DNA of 64,000 nt, from positions 32,456 through 96,455 of the forward strand of contig DASSMA010000066.1 in assembly GCA_035689115.1 (NCBI GenBank), written 5' to 3'. Made by a program: the position numbers and the translations under genes. The stretch is from JAHFUS01 sp035689115. Its GTDB lineage: Bacteria > Actinomycetota > Acidimicrobiia > Acidimicrobiales > GCA-2861595. Below, piece after piece: positions 1-7,889 of the stretch. The notes beneath the pieces were generated by a model. It saw only the letters and a program-made list of their open reading frames with translations. It did no database searches and was not told where the DNA came from. Positions within the stretch are counted from its first letter, which is position 1, and every line of letters begins with the position of its first letter.

Positions 1-772
1 CGATGGCGCCCCGGACCCGCCCGCCCGGCGCCCACGCCAGGCCCGGCAGGCCGCCCACCAGCGCCGGCCGGGCGGCGCTGGCGCCCCCCCGCAGCAGGGC
101 CGCCACCGCTCCGGCGCCGTGGGTCTCGGCGAACGAGCCCAGCCGGACCGCCTCGGCGTCGGGCCGGAGCACCACGTCGGGATGGAGCACGGCGAGCAGC
201 CCGTCGAGGTCGCCGCCACGCGCCGCCCCCAGGAAGGCGTCCACCACCTCGCGGCGCCGCCCGATGTCGAGATCGGCCGCCGGAGCCGTTCCCTGCACCC
301 GCCGCCGGGCCCGGCTGGCGAGCTGGCGGGCCGCTTCCGGGGTGCGGTCGAGGACGGCGCCGACCTCGTCGAAGGGCACGGCGAACACGTCGTGGAGCAC
401 GAAGGCGACCCGCTCGGCGGGCGCCAGCCGGTCGAGCACGACGAGCAGGGCGGCCCCGACCGACTCGGCCAGCAGCACCTCGTCCTCCGGACCCGCCGGC
501 TCGGCGCCGTCCCGCCGCTCCGGCAGCCGGCCGCTCGTGTCCTCGGGGCGGGAGCGGCGCGCCCGGAGCCTGTCCAGGCAGATCCGGGCCACCACCGTGG
601 TGAGCCACCCGCCGATGTTGTCGACCCCCGTGGCGCCGGCCCGGTCGACCCGCAGCCACGCCTCCTGCACGGCGTCCTCCGCCTCCTCGTACGACCCCAG
701 CATCCGGTGGGCGAGGGCGCGCAGGCGGGGACGGCTGGCCTCGAACTGCTGGTTCACGCGGTCACGGTCCAT
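1..772 (-). CDS. ECF sigma factor, SigJ/ECF41 type with SnoaL-like C-terminal domain (3' end cut by window edge)
   Basis: RNA polymerase sigma-70 family factor that would direct transcription of its own small regulon. Read from an ATG at 770-772, it opens with region 2 (RMLGSYEEAEDAVQEAWLR), then region 4 (PAERVAFVLHDVFAVPFDEV and ASRARRRVQG). A SnoaL-like domain follows (VVDAFLGAARGGDLDGLLAV...LHPDVVLRPDA), which is the hallmark of the SigJ/ECF41 class. About 257 codons are visible and the frame runs off the left edge without a stop, so the very C-terminal part is missing. In this family the SnoaL domain acts as a built-in regulator instead of a separate anti-sigma factor. A promoter matching the ECF41 consensus lies just upstream (786-812), suggesting autoregulation. 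Confidence 0.88.
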   Translation of the reverse strand, partial: MDRDRVNQQFEASRPRLRALAHRMLGSYEEAEDAVQEAWLRVDRAGATGVDNIGGWLTTVVARICLDRLRARRSRPEDTSGRLPERRDGAEPAGPEDEVLLAESVGAALLVVLDRLAPAERVAFVLHDVFAVPFDEVGAVLDRTPEAARQLASRARRRVQGTAPAADLDIGRRREVVDAFLGAARGGDLDGLLAVLHPDVVLRPDAEAVRLGSFAETHGAGAVAALLRGGASAARPALVGGLPGLAWAPGGRVRGAI

Positions 773-785
773 CGTCACCCCCTGT

Positions 786-812
786 GACGTCGAACGCCCG
801 CTGATCGTGACA
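786..812 (-). promoter_or_regulatory. Candidate ECF41-type promoter of the sigma gene
   Basis: On the minus strand TGTCACG (806-812), 16 bases, then CGTC (786-789) agree with the published ECF41 consensus of TGTCACA and CGTC separated by about 16 nt. The -10-like CGTC ends only 13 nt before the ATG, so the transcript would be nearly leaderless, or translation starts at a downstream GTG. The match and spacing are seen; the function is inferred. Confidence 0.5.
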
Positions 813-915
813 GCTGACCACCACACGGGCCGGCGGTCGCGCGGGACCAGCGCCGGCGGGGTTCCCAGGTCTTTGGTACCTGGAAACTCGGCGGCCTTGA
901 CCGCTACCGTCGCAC

Positions 916-1344
916 ATGGTGGTCGTCGAATACGAGGTCGTCGACGTGTGGCTTGGGCGGTTCGCCGACAAGGCGGCTGCCGACACCTACTTCGAGGAGA
1001 CGTATGACGACCCAGCGGACGACGAGGAGCAGCCAATCTCACCGTTCGCCGCCGACATGGCTGAGACCTTCTACGACCACGATTTCATGGAGTGGCAGTT
1101 CCATCCGCATGGTGTGTCCGACCTTCGGACGGCACTCGCCGACCATTCGTTCTCATCGTCGTACGTGTCGAGTGTGGTCAGCGCCGCCGCGCCGTTGACC
1201 GAGCCGGATCCCGTGAACGTGGTGCTGCTCGTTTGGGGAAGGGAGATCGAGACGCCGATCTCTGTTCGAACTCCGGCGATGTCCCTGGTCTACGTCGGCC
1301 GCTTCGCCTGCGACCCCAACGCGCCGGAGGCCGCCCGACCCTGA
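916..1344 (+). CDS. Imm22-type immunity protein, orphan
   Basis: 142-residue soluble protein resembling the Immunity protein 22 family, which protects cells from toxins of polymorphic toxin systems. Family-like features in order: an opening strand VDVWLGRFADKA, an acidic stretch YDDPADDEEQ, FYDHDFMEW in the middle (the family carries a YDEDF-like core), a central Ser/Tyr stretch HSFSSSYVSS, NVVLLVWG, and a closing strand LVYVGRF. No toxin, Rhs or secretion gene is visible beside it, so the partner is unknown. Local base composition is less GC-rich than the following genes, which fits horizontal acquisition. The assignment is by recalled motif pattern, not by alignment. Confidence 0.65.
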   Translation: MVVVEYEVVDVWLGRFADKAAADTYFEETYDDPADDEEQPISPFAADMAETFYDHDFMEWQFHPHGVSDLRTALADHSFSSSYVSSVVSAAAPLTEPDPVNVVLLVWGREIETPISVRTPAMSLVYVGRFACDPNAPEAARP

Positions 1345-1378
1345 CCCGACCAGTGGGGCTGGATGGATGTTCGAGGCC

Positions 1379-2017
1379 CTAGCCCGCCGTCGGCAGGTGG
1401 GCGTACTGGAACTCGGCGAACCACTGGGCATATCGCTCGGCGTTCCTCGAAGCTCCGGACCGGTCGGCGTGGTGTCCGATCTCATGAAGCAGGACGTCGT
1501 ACAGGTAGAACCTGCGAAGACTCGCCTCATCGAAGACGACTGTCGTTGCACCGCGGCTCGCAGGTCTGACGGCCGCCCCGAACTTGGTGTACTTGCTCAG
1601 CTTCGCCGGGTTGGTCGGGGTGCGCCAGCCTTCGGCGATCCGCTGGTGGGCCACGGGGAAGAGGAAGATCCGATCATCGGCGTACATGCCGAACGTCAGC
1701 GCTCTTCGCCTTCCTTGCGCGGCCGTACCGCCCATCAGGTACACGCCAGCGAGCCCGGCGACAAAGGGTTGCGGTACTCGTCGCAGGACGTCGACGACAT
1801 CGTCCACCCTCCAGGGGCGGGTGAAGCCGGTGGCGAGCGGCCGTTCGTAGACGCAGAGTGCGCGGTCCTCATCCTCGGCGACCGCCGCTCTCGGCCTCGT
1901 GCGCGCAGGCAGGGCCTCCACTTCCGACCAGTACGGGTCGTGACGGGACCAGTTGGTGAATCGCTGTTCCGAATAGAGCCCTGATCGGGGCCCGCTGCCC
2001 TTCGCACGACCAGCCAC
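1379..2017 (-). CDS. Putative zinc metalloprotease-like protein (HEIGHH)
   Basis: 212-residue protein of unknown family. The C-terminal third carries VLLHEIGHHADRSG (residues about 175-188), a textbook HExxH zinc site. Glu194, twelve residues after the second histidine in NAERYAQWFAEF, is a possible third ligand. There is no signal peptide or membrane segment, so it should be cytoplasmic. The middle region (ALTFGMYADDRIFLFPV) looks like beta strands. It converges on the Imm22-like gene in the same lower-GC stretch. It could be a protease effector, a conserved phage or island protein, or a zinc protein without protease activity; substrate unknown. Confidence 0.6.
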   Translation of the reverse strand: MAGRAKGSGPRSGLYSEQRFTNWSRHDPYWSEVEALPARTRPRAAVAEDEDRALCVYERPLATGFTRPWRVDDVVDVLRRVPQPFVAGLAGVYLMGGTAAQGRRRALTFGMYADDRIFLFPVAHQRIAEGWRTPTNPAKLSKYTKFGAAVRPASRGATTVVFDEASLRRFYLYDVLLHEIGHHADRSGASRNAERYAQWFAEFQYAHLPTAG

Positions 2018-2156
2018 CGCCTGAGGTTACCCACAGGGCGTCACGGCACTTCTCAGTTGCTGGAACGGAGACATGGCCCAACGCCGAATACCGGTCCTCC
2101 TCTCATGCAGGAGCGCAACGCTGTCGACGCAGCCAGCGCCGTGCATCCTGAGGGGT

Positions 2157-2525
2157 GTGGACATCCGGCACCGCCTCCTTGCGCTGCTTGGTCTGCTCGT
2201 CACGGCCACCGGCGTCGCCCTGGCTGCTGCTCCGTTCACCATCTCCATCGAACTTGGGGCCGAAGGCCACGTCCAAGCTCGTTGCCAGCCTCCGGCCGTC
2301 AGCGCGTGGAAGGACGGTGAGAAGGGCCAGCTCCGCCTGTGGGCCGTCACCGTCGGGAGAGACGCCCGGGGCTACGAAGTGCGAGGAGGCCAGGGGCCCT
2401 GGTGTGCCGAGCATGCCCGGCCGCGACTTGCGGCAGCGGTCGCCACCGTTGCCGGCGGTCTGGCTCTTCTCGCACCTCAGCTGCTGACCCGTCGGCGACG
2501 GCGCGCAGAAGGGCGTGTCACTTAG
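2157..2525 (+). CDS. Small membrane protein, two predicted transmembrane segments
   Basis: About 122 residues from a GTG at 2157, which follows an AGGGG ribosome-binding sequence; an upstream ATG at 2073 lacks one. An N-terminal hydrophobic segment (LLALLGLLVTATGVALA) and a C-terminal one (LAAAVATVAGGLALLAPQLL) flank a loop with two cysteines. A run of basic residues (RRRRRAEGR) follows the second segment. The loop probably faces outward, perhaps joined by a disulfide. No family recognised and no functional context. Confidence 0.5.
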   Translation: MDIRHRLLALLGLLVTATGVALAAAPFTISIELGAEGHVQARCQPPAVSAWKDGEKGQLRLWAVTVGRDARGYEVRGGQGPWCAEHARPRLAAAVATVAGGLALLAPQLLTRRRRRAEGRVT

Positions 2526-3403
2526 CGTTGCCGATCGTCCGCTGCCTCCACTCCGTCATGCGTTCCTCGGCGAACGACTCAGGCCTCGAACGGATGCGCC
2601 GTTCGAGCTGACCGGGCTCGCGTCTTGCCGGCGAGTCGACCGCCGCGCCGACATGGGAATCGCACGCTCGTGGACGCCCGCCGGCCGACTCGCGCCAGAG
2701 CGAGCGGCGGTAGCGCCGGACCGGCACGTCGGCGTCGTCACGCTTCTTGGGTCACTGACCATCGAATAGCGCCGGCAAGTGACCCGAGAAGCGAGGGGTC
2801 GAGTCGACGGCCGCACGCCTCCGCACCTACTGCCGGGTTGTCGCGCCGGCTGCCACACCGATCTGGTGGTCGCGAGCGTCGTGGACGTGCTCGGCAGGCC
2901 GGTCGCTCGGGACGCCGGATACCCGCACGTCGGCAGGCCCCGTCCCCGCTCAGGTTGCCGATTCTGTGGACGCTGGCGGCCACATGTGCGCCGTCACCGT
3001 CCATAGAAGCGAGCCGGCCTCCTTCGACCGTCCTTGCCCCGCCACACCGTTGCTCTCAATTGTCCACGTGCATCGACAGCCCGGGTCGGGGTGGCGGGGG
3101 GGCCGGGAGCGCACGGCACCGAGAATGCGCCCCGGAGGGCGGGTAACGGCTGCGGATCGTCGACCCGGCCACGCCCTGGGCGCGCATCCGGGCGTGCCAC
3201 CGCTCGACGTCGGCGACGGTGAGCCGGATGACGCGGACACTGCCGCGGGCATCGCCGGCCACCGCCCGGCCCGGCCTGCGCTGTCCCGCCGGGACGCCGG
3301 CGCCCACACGTTGGCGTCGACCTCCTGCCCCGCCTCCGGCGTCGTGGCGACCGGGACGGAGTAGGGATGACCCCGGATGAGGCCACTCGCCGCCAAGGGC
3401 GGC
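2526..3403. other. Stretch without a convincing gene
   Basis: Nearly 880 bp with only short open frames of atypical composition on either strand. None has a ribosome-binding site together with recognisable protein sequence. The one readable scrap is an integrase-like fragment on the minus strand at 3143-3238. The stretch probably represents decayed mobile or accessory DNA between the lower-GC left end and the housekeeping block starting at 3404. Confidence 0.5.
3143..3238 (-). pseudogene. Possible remnant of a tyrosine recombinase N-terminal domain
   Basis: One minus-strand frame reads VRVIRLTVADVERWHARM and continues QGVAGSTIRSRY. This pattern (L-T-x-x-D-V-x-x-W ... S-x-S/T-I/V-R) is typical of the SAM-like core-binding domain of phage and transposon integrases. 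The similarity stops at both ends and no catalytic domain follows. Only about 32 codons match, so chance similarity is possible. Confidence 0.35.
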
Positions 3404-4621
3404 CTACGAAATATGCATGCCGGAGATGGCTCTTGCGATGATCAGCCGCTGGATCTCGGAGGTGCCCTCGAAGATTGTGTAGATCTTGGCGTCCCGGTGC
3501 CAGCGCTCCACCGGCTCGTCCCGCACGTAGCCGTAGCCGCCGAGGATCTGGATCGCCTCGTCGGTGACCCGTACCGCCGTCTCGCCGGCGTACAGCTTGG
3601 CCATGGAGCCCTCGCCGGCCGTGAAGCCGCCGTTGCGGCTGAGCCACGCCGCCCGCCAGACGAGAAGGCGGGCGGCGTCGACGGCGGTGCGCATGTCGGC
3701 CAGCTTGAACGCCACGCCCTGATTCTCGACGATGGCCCGCCCGAACTGCCGGCGGCCCTTGGCGTAGTCGAGGGCCCGCTCGTAGGCGGCCCGGGCGATG
3801 CCGACGGCCTGGGCGCCGATGGCCGGGCGGGAGGCCTCGAAGGTGGCCATGGCCGCCTGGGTGCGGCCGCTCCCCCGCCCCTCCCGGGCCCGGGCCAGCC
3901 GCTCCTCGAGCCGCTCCCTGCCGCCGAGCAGGCAGCGACCGGGCACCCGGCAGCCGTCGAGCACGACCTCGGCGGTGTGCGAGGCCCGGATTCCCATCTT
4001 CTTGAACTTCTGGCCCTGGGACAGCCCCGCCGTCCCGGGCGGGACGACGAACGTCGCCTGGCCCCGTGTGCGCAGGGCGGGGTCGACGGAGGCGACGACG
4101 ACGTGGACGCCGGCGATGCCGCCGTTGGTGACCCACGTCTTGGTCCCGTCGAGCACCCACTCGTCGCTCGCCTCGTGGTAGGCCGCCCGGGTGCGGATGG
4201 CACCGACGTCGGAGCCGGCGTCGGCCTCCGACACGGCGAAGGCGGCGACCGCCACCGCGCCGCCCTCGTCGCGGAAGCACCGCGGGACCCACTGCTCCAC
4301 CTGCTCGGGCGTCCCCGTGGCCATCAGGGCCGACACGCCGAGGGTCGTGCCGAAGATGGCCAGCGTGATGCCGGCGTCGCCCCACGAGAGCTCCTCCATG
4401 ACCACCGGCACGCTGAGCCCGGTGGGGTCGGCGAACACGTCGCGCACGAAGTCGAGCGAGTAGAGACCGACCTCGGCGGCGTGCTGGACGAGCGGCCACG
4501 GCGTCTCCTCCCGCTCGTCCCACTCATGGGCGGCGGGGCGCATGACGTCCTCGGCGAAGCGGTGGACCCATGCGCGCAGCTGCTCCTGATCATCGTCCAG
4601 GGCCAGCGAGAAGGGCGGCAT
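3404..4621 (-). CDS. Acyl-CoA dehydrogenase
   Basis: FAD-dependent acyl-CoA dehydrogenase (about 405 residues) catalysing alpha,beta-desaturation of an acyl-CoA in fatty acid or branched-chain catabolism. Family signatures: AFAVSEADAGSDVGAIRT and TKTWVTNGG in the N-terminal and middle domains, GRRQFGRAI, AAWLSRNGG, ILGGYGYVRDEPVERWHRD, and IFEGTSEIQRL with the catalytic glutamate before GTSEIQ. The ATG at 4619-4621 is chosen because the next residues (MPPFSLALDDDQEQLRAWV) start the family's helical N-terminal domain. It is divergent from the sigma factor at 4705. Substrate chain length cannot be told from sequence. Confidence 0.92.
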   Translation of the reverse strand: MPPFSLALDDDQEQLRAWVHRFAEDVMRPAAHEWDEREETPWPLVQHAAEVGLYSLDFVRDVFADPTGLSVPVVMEELSWGDAGITLAIFGTTLGVSALMATGTPEQVEQWVPRCFRDEGGAVAVAAFAVSEADAGSDVGAIRTRAAYHEASDEWVLDGTKTWVTNGGIAGVHVVVASVDPALRTRGQATFVVPPGTAGLSQGQKFKKMGIRASHTAEVVLDGCRVPGRCLLGGRERLEERLARAREGRGSGRTQAAMATFEASRPAIGAQAVGIARAAYERALDYAKGRRQFGRAIVENQGVAFKLADMRTAVDAARLLVWRAAWLSRNGGFTAGEGSMAKLYAGETAVRVTDEAIQILGGYGYVRDEPVERWHRDAKIYTIFEGTSEIQRLIIARAISGMHIS

Positions 4622-4704
4622 CACGACATCATGCGCCCCCTCGTCCCGAATGAGACGTTCAGGTACGCTTGGGACAGCCATCGGGGGGGAAGGGACGAAC
4701 CGAC

Positions 4705-6120
4705 ATGATGCGGCAGCGGGCCAAGGGAGCGGGCCAGCCGGCGGACGCCCAGCTGGTCGACCGCGCCGCCGCCGGCGACGTCGACGCCTTCGAGGAGCTG
4801 TACCGCCGCCACGTCGAGGCCGCCTGGCGCATGGCCTTCGCCGTCACCGGCGACCCCCACGACGCCGCCGATGCGGTGAGCGACGCCTTCACCCGCGTGT
4901 TCCAGGCCCTCACCGCCCGGCCCTACGAGGCCAGCCGCTTCCTCCCCTACCTGCTGGCCTCCGTGCGCAACGCCGCCATCGACGGGCTGCGCCGGGGCGG
5001 CCGGCGCGTGCCGGCGTCCGACGAGCTCGACGGGCCGAGCCCGTCCCACGGCCCGGCCGAGTGCATGATGGCGGGCGTCGACGCCGGGCTCGTCGCCAGC
5101 GCGTTCCGCGACCTACCGGAGCGCTGGCGGTCGGTCCTGTGGCTCACCGAGGTGGAGGAGATCCCAGCCCGCGAGGTGGCCGGGCTGCTCGGGCTCTCGC
5201 CCAACGGCGTGGCCCAACTGGCCCTCCGGGCGCGGGCCGGGCTGCGCCAGCGCTACCTCCAGGCCCACCTGCGCCAGGAGGAGATCCCCGCGTCCTGCCG
5301 GCACGCCGTCAGCCGCCTCGGGGCCTACGCCGTAGGTGGGCTGGCGCCGCGCGACACCGCCAAGGTCGACCAGCACCTGGCCGCCTGCCCGTCGTGCCGC
5401 TCGAGGCTGGCCCAGGTGCGTGACTTCGCCCCGTCGCTGCGCTGCTGCATCGTGCCGCTCCCGCTCGCCCTCCTGGCCGCCTCCGGCCGGCGCTTTGCGG
5501 CGGCCGGTGGCACGGCGAGCGCGGCGGCGGCCACGGCTGCCGCCCCTGTCGGCGTCGGCGCCGGCATGGTGGGCGCCGCACCCGTGCCCTTCCTCGCATC
5601 GGTGGCGTCAGCCGCGCTGGTCGTGGCCGGCTTCGTGGGTGTCGGCGCCGGCCAGGGCCGCCACACCCCGCCGCCGCCGGCCGCTCCGGCGGCAGCCGCG
5701 GCTCCGGCGGCAGCCGCCTTCGCATCCTCACCACCCGCCGGCACGGGCACGGCACCGACTGGCTCGCCGGCGCCGCCGGCCCCCGCCATCCCCCTGGCGC
5801 CGCCCGCCGCGCCCCTCCTCCGCACACCGGCCGCCACCGGCATCGGCGACGCCGTGCAGGCACTGGGCGCCGGGCTGCCGGCCCTGGTGCCGCCGACTCC
5901 CGACGTGAGCGCCGTCACCTCGAACGGTCTGGCCGACGCCGGCGCGGTGGCCGCCGCCGTACCCGCACTGGCGGGCACCGCCACGTCGTCCACCTGCCTG
6001 TCCGGCGGCGTGAGCGACTGTGTCGACACGCTGCCGAGACCGGCGGCGCCGGCGCCCATCGACGCCGACACGCAGGCCCGACGGCCCGTCCGCACCGCCC
6101 TCGACACCCTCAAACCGTAA
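4705..6120 (+). CDS. ECF sigma factor fused to zinc-finger anti-sigma-like domain and membrane anchor
   Basis: 471-residue protein starting at ATG 4705 after a GGGGGGAAGGG stretch. Residues about 15-90 form sigma region 2 (DAFEELYRRHVEAAW, DAADAVSDAFTRVFQAL). Region 4 follows (PERWRSVLWLTEVEEIPARE ... LLGLSPNGVAQLALRARAG). Next comes a putative zinc finger H-x3-C-x2-C (DQHLAACPSC). A hydrophobic segment (FLASVASAALVVAGFVGVGAG) then anchors an Ala/Pro-rich tail that should lie outside the membrane. Usually the zinc finger and anchor belong to a separate anti-sigma factor, so one membrane-tethered polypeptide appears to combine both roles. Release by proteolysis is an inference. Function of the regulon is unknown. 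Confidence 0.85.
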   Translation: MMRQRAKGAGQPADAQLVDRAAAGDVDAFEELYRRHVEAAWRMAFAVTGDPHDAADAVSDAFTRVFQALTARPYEASRFLPYLLASVRNAAIDGLRRGGRRVPASDELDGPSPSHGPAECMMAGVDAGLVASAFRDLPERWRSVLWLTEVEEIPAREVAGLLGLSPNGVAQLALRARAGLRQRYLQAHLRQEEIPASCRHAVSRLGAYAVGGLAPRDTAKVDQHLAACPSCRSRLAQVRDFAPSLRCCIVPLPLALLAASGRRFAAAGGTASAAAATAAAPVGVGAGMVGAAPVPFLASVASAALVVAGFVGVGAGQGRHTPPPPAAPAAAAAPAAAAFASSPPAGTGTAPTGSPAPPAPAIPLAPPAAPLLRTPAATGIGDAVQALGAGLPALVPPTPDVSAVTSNGLADAGAVAAAVPALAGTATSSTCLSGGVSDCVDTLPRPAAPAPIDADTQARRPVRTALDTLKP

Positions 6121-6131
6121 AGAGCGGGCGC

Positions 6132-6171
6132 GACACAGCCCCCGACCTGAAGGTCGGGGGCCGGGTGTGTC
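6132..6171. terminator. Hairpin terminator between convergent genes
   Basis: CCCCCGACCT (6139-6148) pairs with AGGTCGGGGG (6151-6160), and flanking GACACA/TGTGTC can extend the stem. It lies between the stop of the sigma-fusion gene and the stop of the convergent cold-shock gene, so it could serve both. There is no U-tract, as is common in high-GC actinobacteria. Confidence 0.75.
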
Positions 6172-6189
6172 AGCTGTCGGTGCGGATGG

Positions 6190-6396
6190 TCAGCGCTGGA
6201 CGGGGCGGACGCTGGCGGCCTGCAAGCCCTTGGGGCCTTCGGTGACCTCGAACTCGACCTGCTGGCCTTCCTCCAGCGAGCGGTACCCGGTGGCCTGGAT
6301 GGCGCTGAAGTGCACGAACACGTCGGCGCCCTCGGGCTGGGAGATGAACCCGTAGCCCTTCTCGGCGTTGAACCACTTGACCGTTCCGGTCGCCAC
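6190..6396 (-). CDS. cspA: Cold-shock domain protein
   Basis: 68-residue single-stranded nucleic acid binding protein with the CSD fold; it acts as an RNA chaperone. It contains the RNP1 motif KGYGFIS and the RNP2 motif DVFVHFSAI. The opening GTVKWFNAEKGYGF is characteristic of the family. The start is GTG (6394-6396) with GGAGG about ten bases upstream. The leader before it (6397-6522) is long and may carry regulatory structure as in other csp genes, but no specific element could be identified. The gene converges on the sigma-fusion gene across the hairpin at 6132-6171. Confidence 0.96.
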   Translation of the reverse strand: MATGTVKWFNAEKGYGFISQPEGADVFVHFSAIQATGYRSLEEGQQVEFEVTEGPKGLQAASVRPVQR

Positions 6397-6522
6397 GATG
6401 GCGATCCTCCTTCGTGAATGACTGCTTCCAGGAGAATGCCTGCCGTGCGACGTGGTCGTGCGGTGCTGCCTCTCCGGCGGCAGACGTTAGCAGCCGTCCC
6501 CGCCGCCGCAAGGGGTGGTTGG

Positions 6523-7869
6523 TCAGCGGTGCACGGTGGTGCCGTCGGGCGTGTCCTGCACCGTCCAGCCGAGGGCGGCCAGCTTGTCGCGGAGGGCGTC
6601 GGAACGGGCGAAGTCGCGGGCTGCCCTCGCCTCGTCCCGCTCGGCCACGAGGCGGGCGGTCTCCTCATCGAGGGCGGTGTCGGCCTCCCGCGGTGCCAGG
6701 CCCAGGGCGCCGGCGATGGTGAGGGCCGCCTCCACCGAGGGCGCCGCGCCGTCGACGTCGCCCGCCGCCAGCGCCGCGTTCCCCGCCTTCACCAGGTCGA
6801 ACAGGAGGGCCACCGCCTGCGGGGTGGAGAGGTCGTCGTCCATCAGCTCGCGGAAGCGGTCGAGGGCGGCCTGATCGGGCTCCCCGGCGTGCCCCGCCCA
6901 GCGGCGCGCCAGCTCGTCGAGGCGCTCGAGGGTGCGCTCGGCGCGGGCCATGGTGTCGGGCACGACCTCCAACGGCGCGCGGTAGTGCGACTGGAGCACG
7001 AGCATCCGGTACGACCGGGGATCCCACTGCTCCAGCAGGTCGGTGAGGCTCCGCACGTTCCCCAGCGACTTGGACATCTTCTCGCCTTCGAGCTCCACGA
7101 AGGCGTGGTGCATCCAATGGCGCGCGAAGGCGTTGCCTGAAGCGGCGGCCTGGGCCCGCTCGTTCTCGTGGTGCGGGAACTTGAGGTCGAGCCCGCCGGC
7201 GTGGAGGTCGAAGCCGTCGCCGAGCAGGCCCAGCGACATCACCACGCACTCGGTGTGCCAGCCCGGCCGCCCGGCACCCCACGGTGCCGGCCACGACGGC
7301 TCTCCCGGCTTGGCCGCCTTCCACAGGGCGAAGTCGAACGGCGACCGCTTCTCCTCGACCACCCCCACCCGCTCGCCGGCCCGGAGGCTCTCGAGGGACT
7401 GCCCGGCCAGCAGCCCGTAGTCGGCGACGGTGTCGACGGCGAAGTACACGCCGTCGGTGGTCTCGTAGGCCGCGCCCTTGTCCACCAGCTGGACGATGAG
7501 GTCGACCATGTTCTCCACGTACGCCGTGGCGCGGGGCGCCTCGTGGGGCCGCAGCACGCCGAGGGCGTCGACGGCGTCCCACCAGGCCTGCTCGAACTCG
7601 GCTGCGACCTCCGGCTCCGTGCGGCCCTCGCTCGCCGCCCGGGCGATGATCTTGTCGTCGATGTCGGTGACGTTGGAGACGTGGCGCACGTCGAGCCCGC
7701 GCCACTCGAGGTACCGGCGGAGGACGTCGTACACGAGCACCGAGCGGCCGTGGCCGATGTGGGGCAGGCCGTACACGGTGGGGCCGCACACGTAGATCGA
7801 CACCTTGCCCGGATCGCGCAGCTCGAGGGGGCGGACGGCCCCGAATGCGGTGTCGTGAAGGCGCAGCAC
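6523..7869 (-). CDS. cysS: Cysteinyl-tRNA synthetase
   Basis: Class I aminoacyl-tRNA synthetase charging tRNA-Cys (448 residues, near the usual length). The HIGH signature is seen as PHIGHGR after the zinc-ligand CGPT. Further zinc ligands are in GWHTECVVMS and FPHHENE, and KMSKSLGN is the second active-site loop. The C-terminal helical region (ARDFARSDALRDKLAALGW) is also typical. A mycothiol biosynthesis paralogue (MshC) was considered, but the full DALR-type C-terminal part and the length favour CysS. Divergent from valS with only about 20 bp between starts, so promoters must overlap coding sequence or be shared. Confidence 0.94.
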   Translation of the reverse strand: MLRLHDTAFGAVRPLELRDPGKVSIYVCGPTVYGLPHIGHGRSVLVYDVLRRYLEWRGLDVRHVSNVTDIDDKIIARAASEGRTEPEVAAEFEQAWWDAVDALGVLRPHEAPRATAYVENMVDLIVQLVDKGAAYETTDGVYFAVDTVADYGLLAGQSLESLRAGERVGVVEEKRSPFDFALWKAAKPGEPSWPAPWGAGRPGWHTECVVMSLGLLGDGFDLHAGGLDLKFPHHENERAQAAASGNAFARHWMHHAFVELEGEKMSKSLGNVRSLTDLLEQWDPRSYRMLVLQSHYRAPLEVVPDTMARAERTLERLDELARRWAGHAGEPDQAALDRFRELMDDDLSTPQAVALLFDLVKAGNAALAAGDVDGAAPSVEAALTIAGALGLAPREADTALDEETARLVAERDEARAARDFARSDALRDKLAALGWTVQDTPDGTTVHR

Positions 7870-7889
7870 CCAGGTACGGTAACGCCATC

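Noticed and set aside
2515..2858. Several short open frames on both strands in the gene-poor stretch
   Set aside because: Arg/Pro-rich composition, no ribosome-binding sites and mutual overlap; no protein family recognised.
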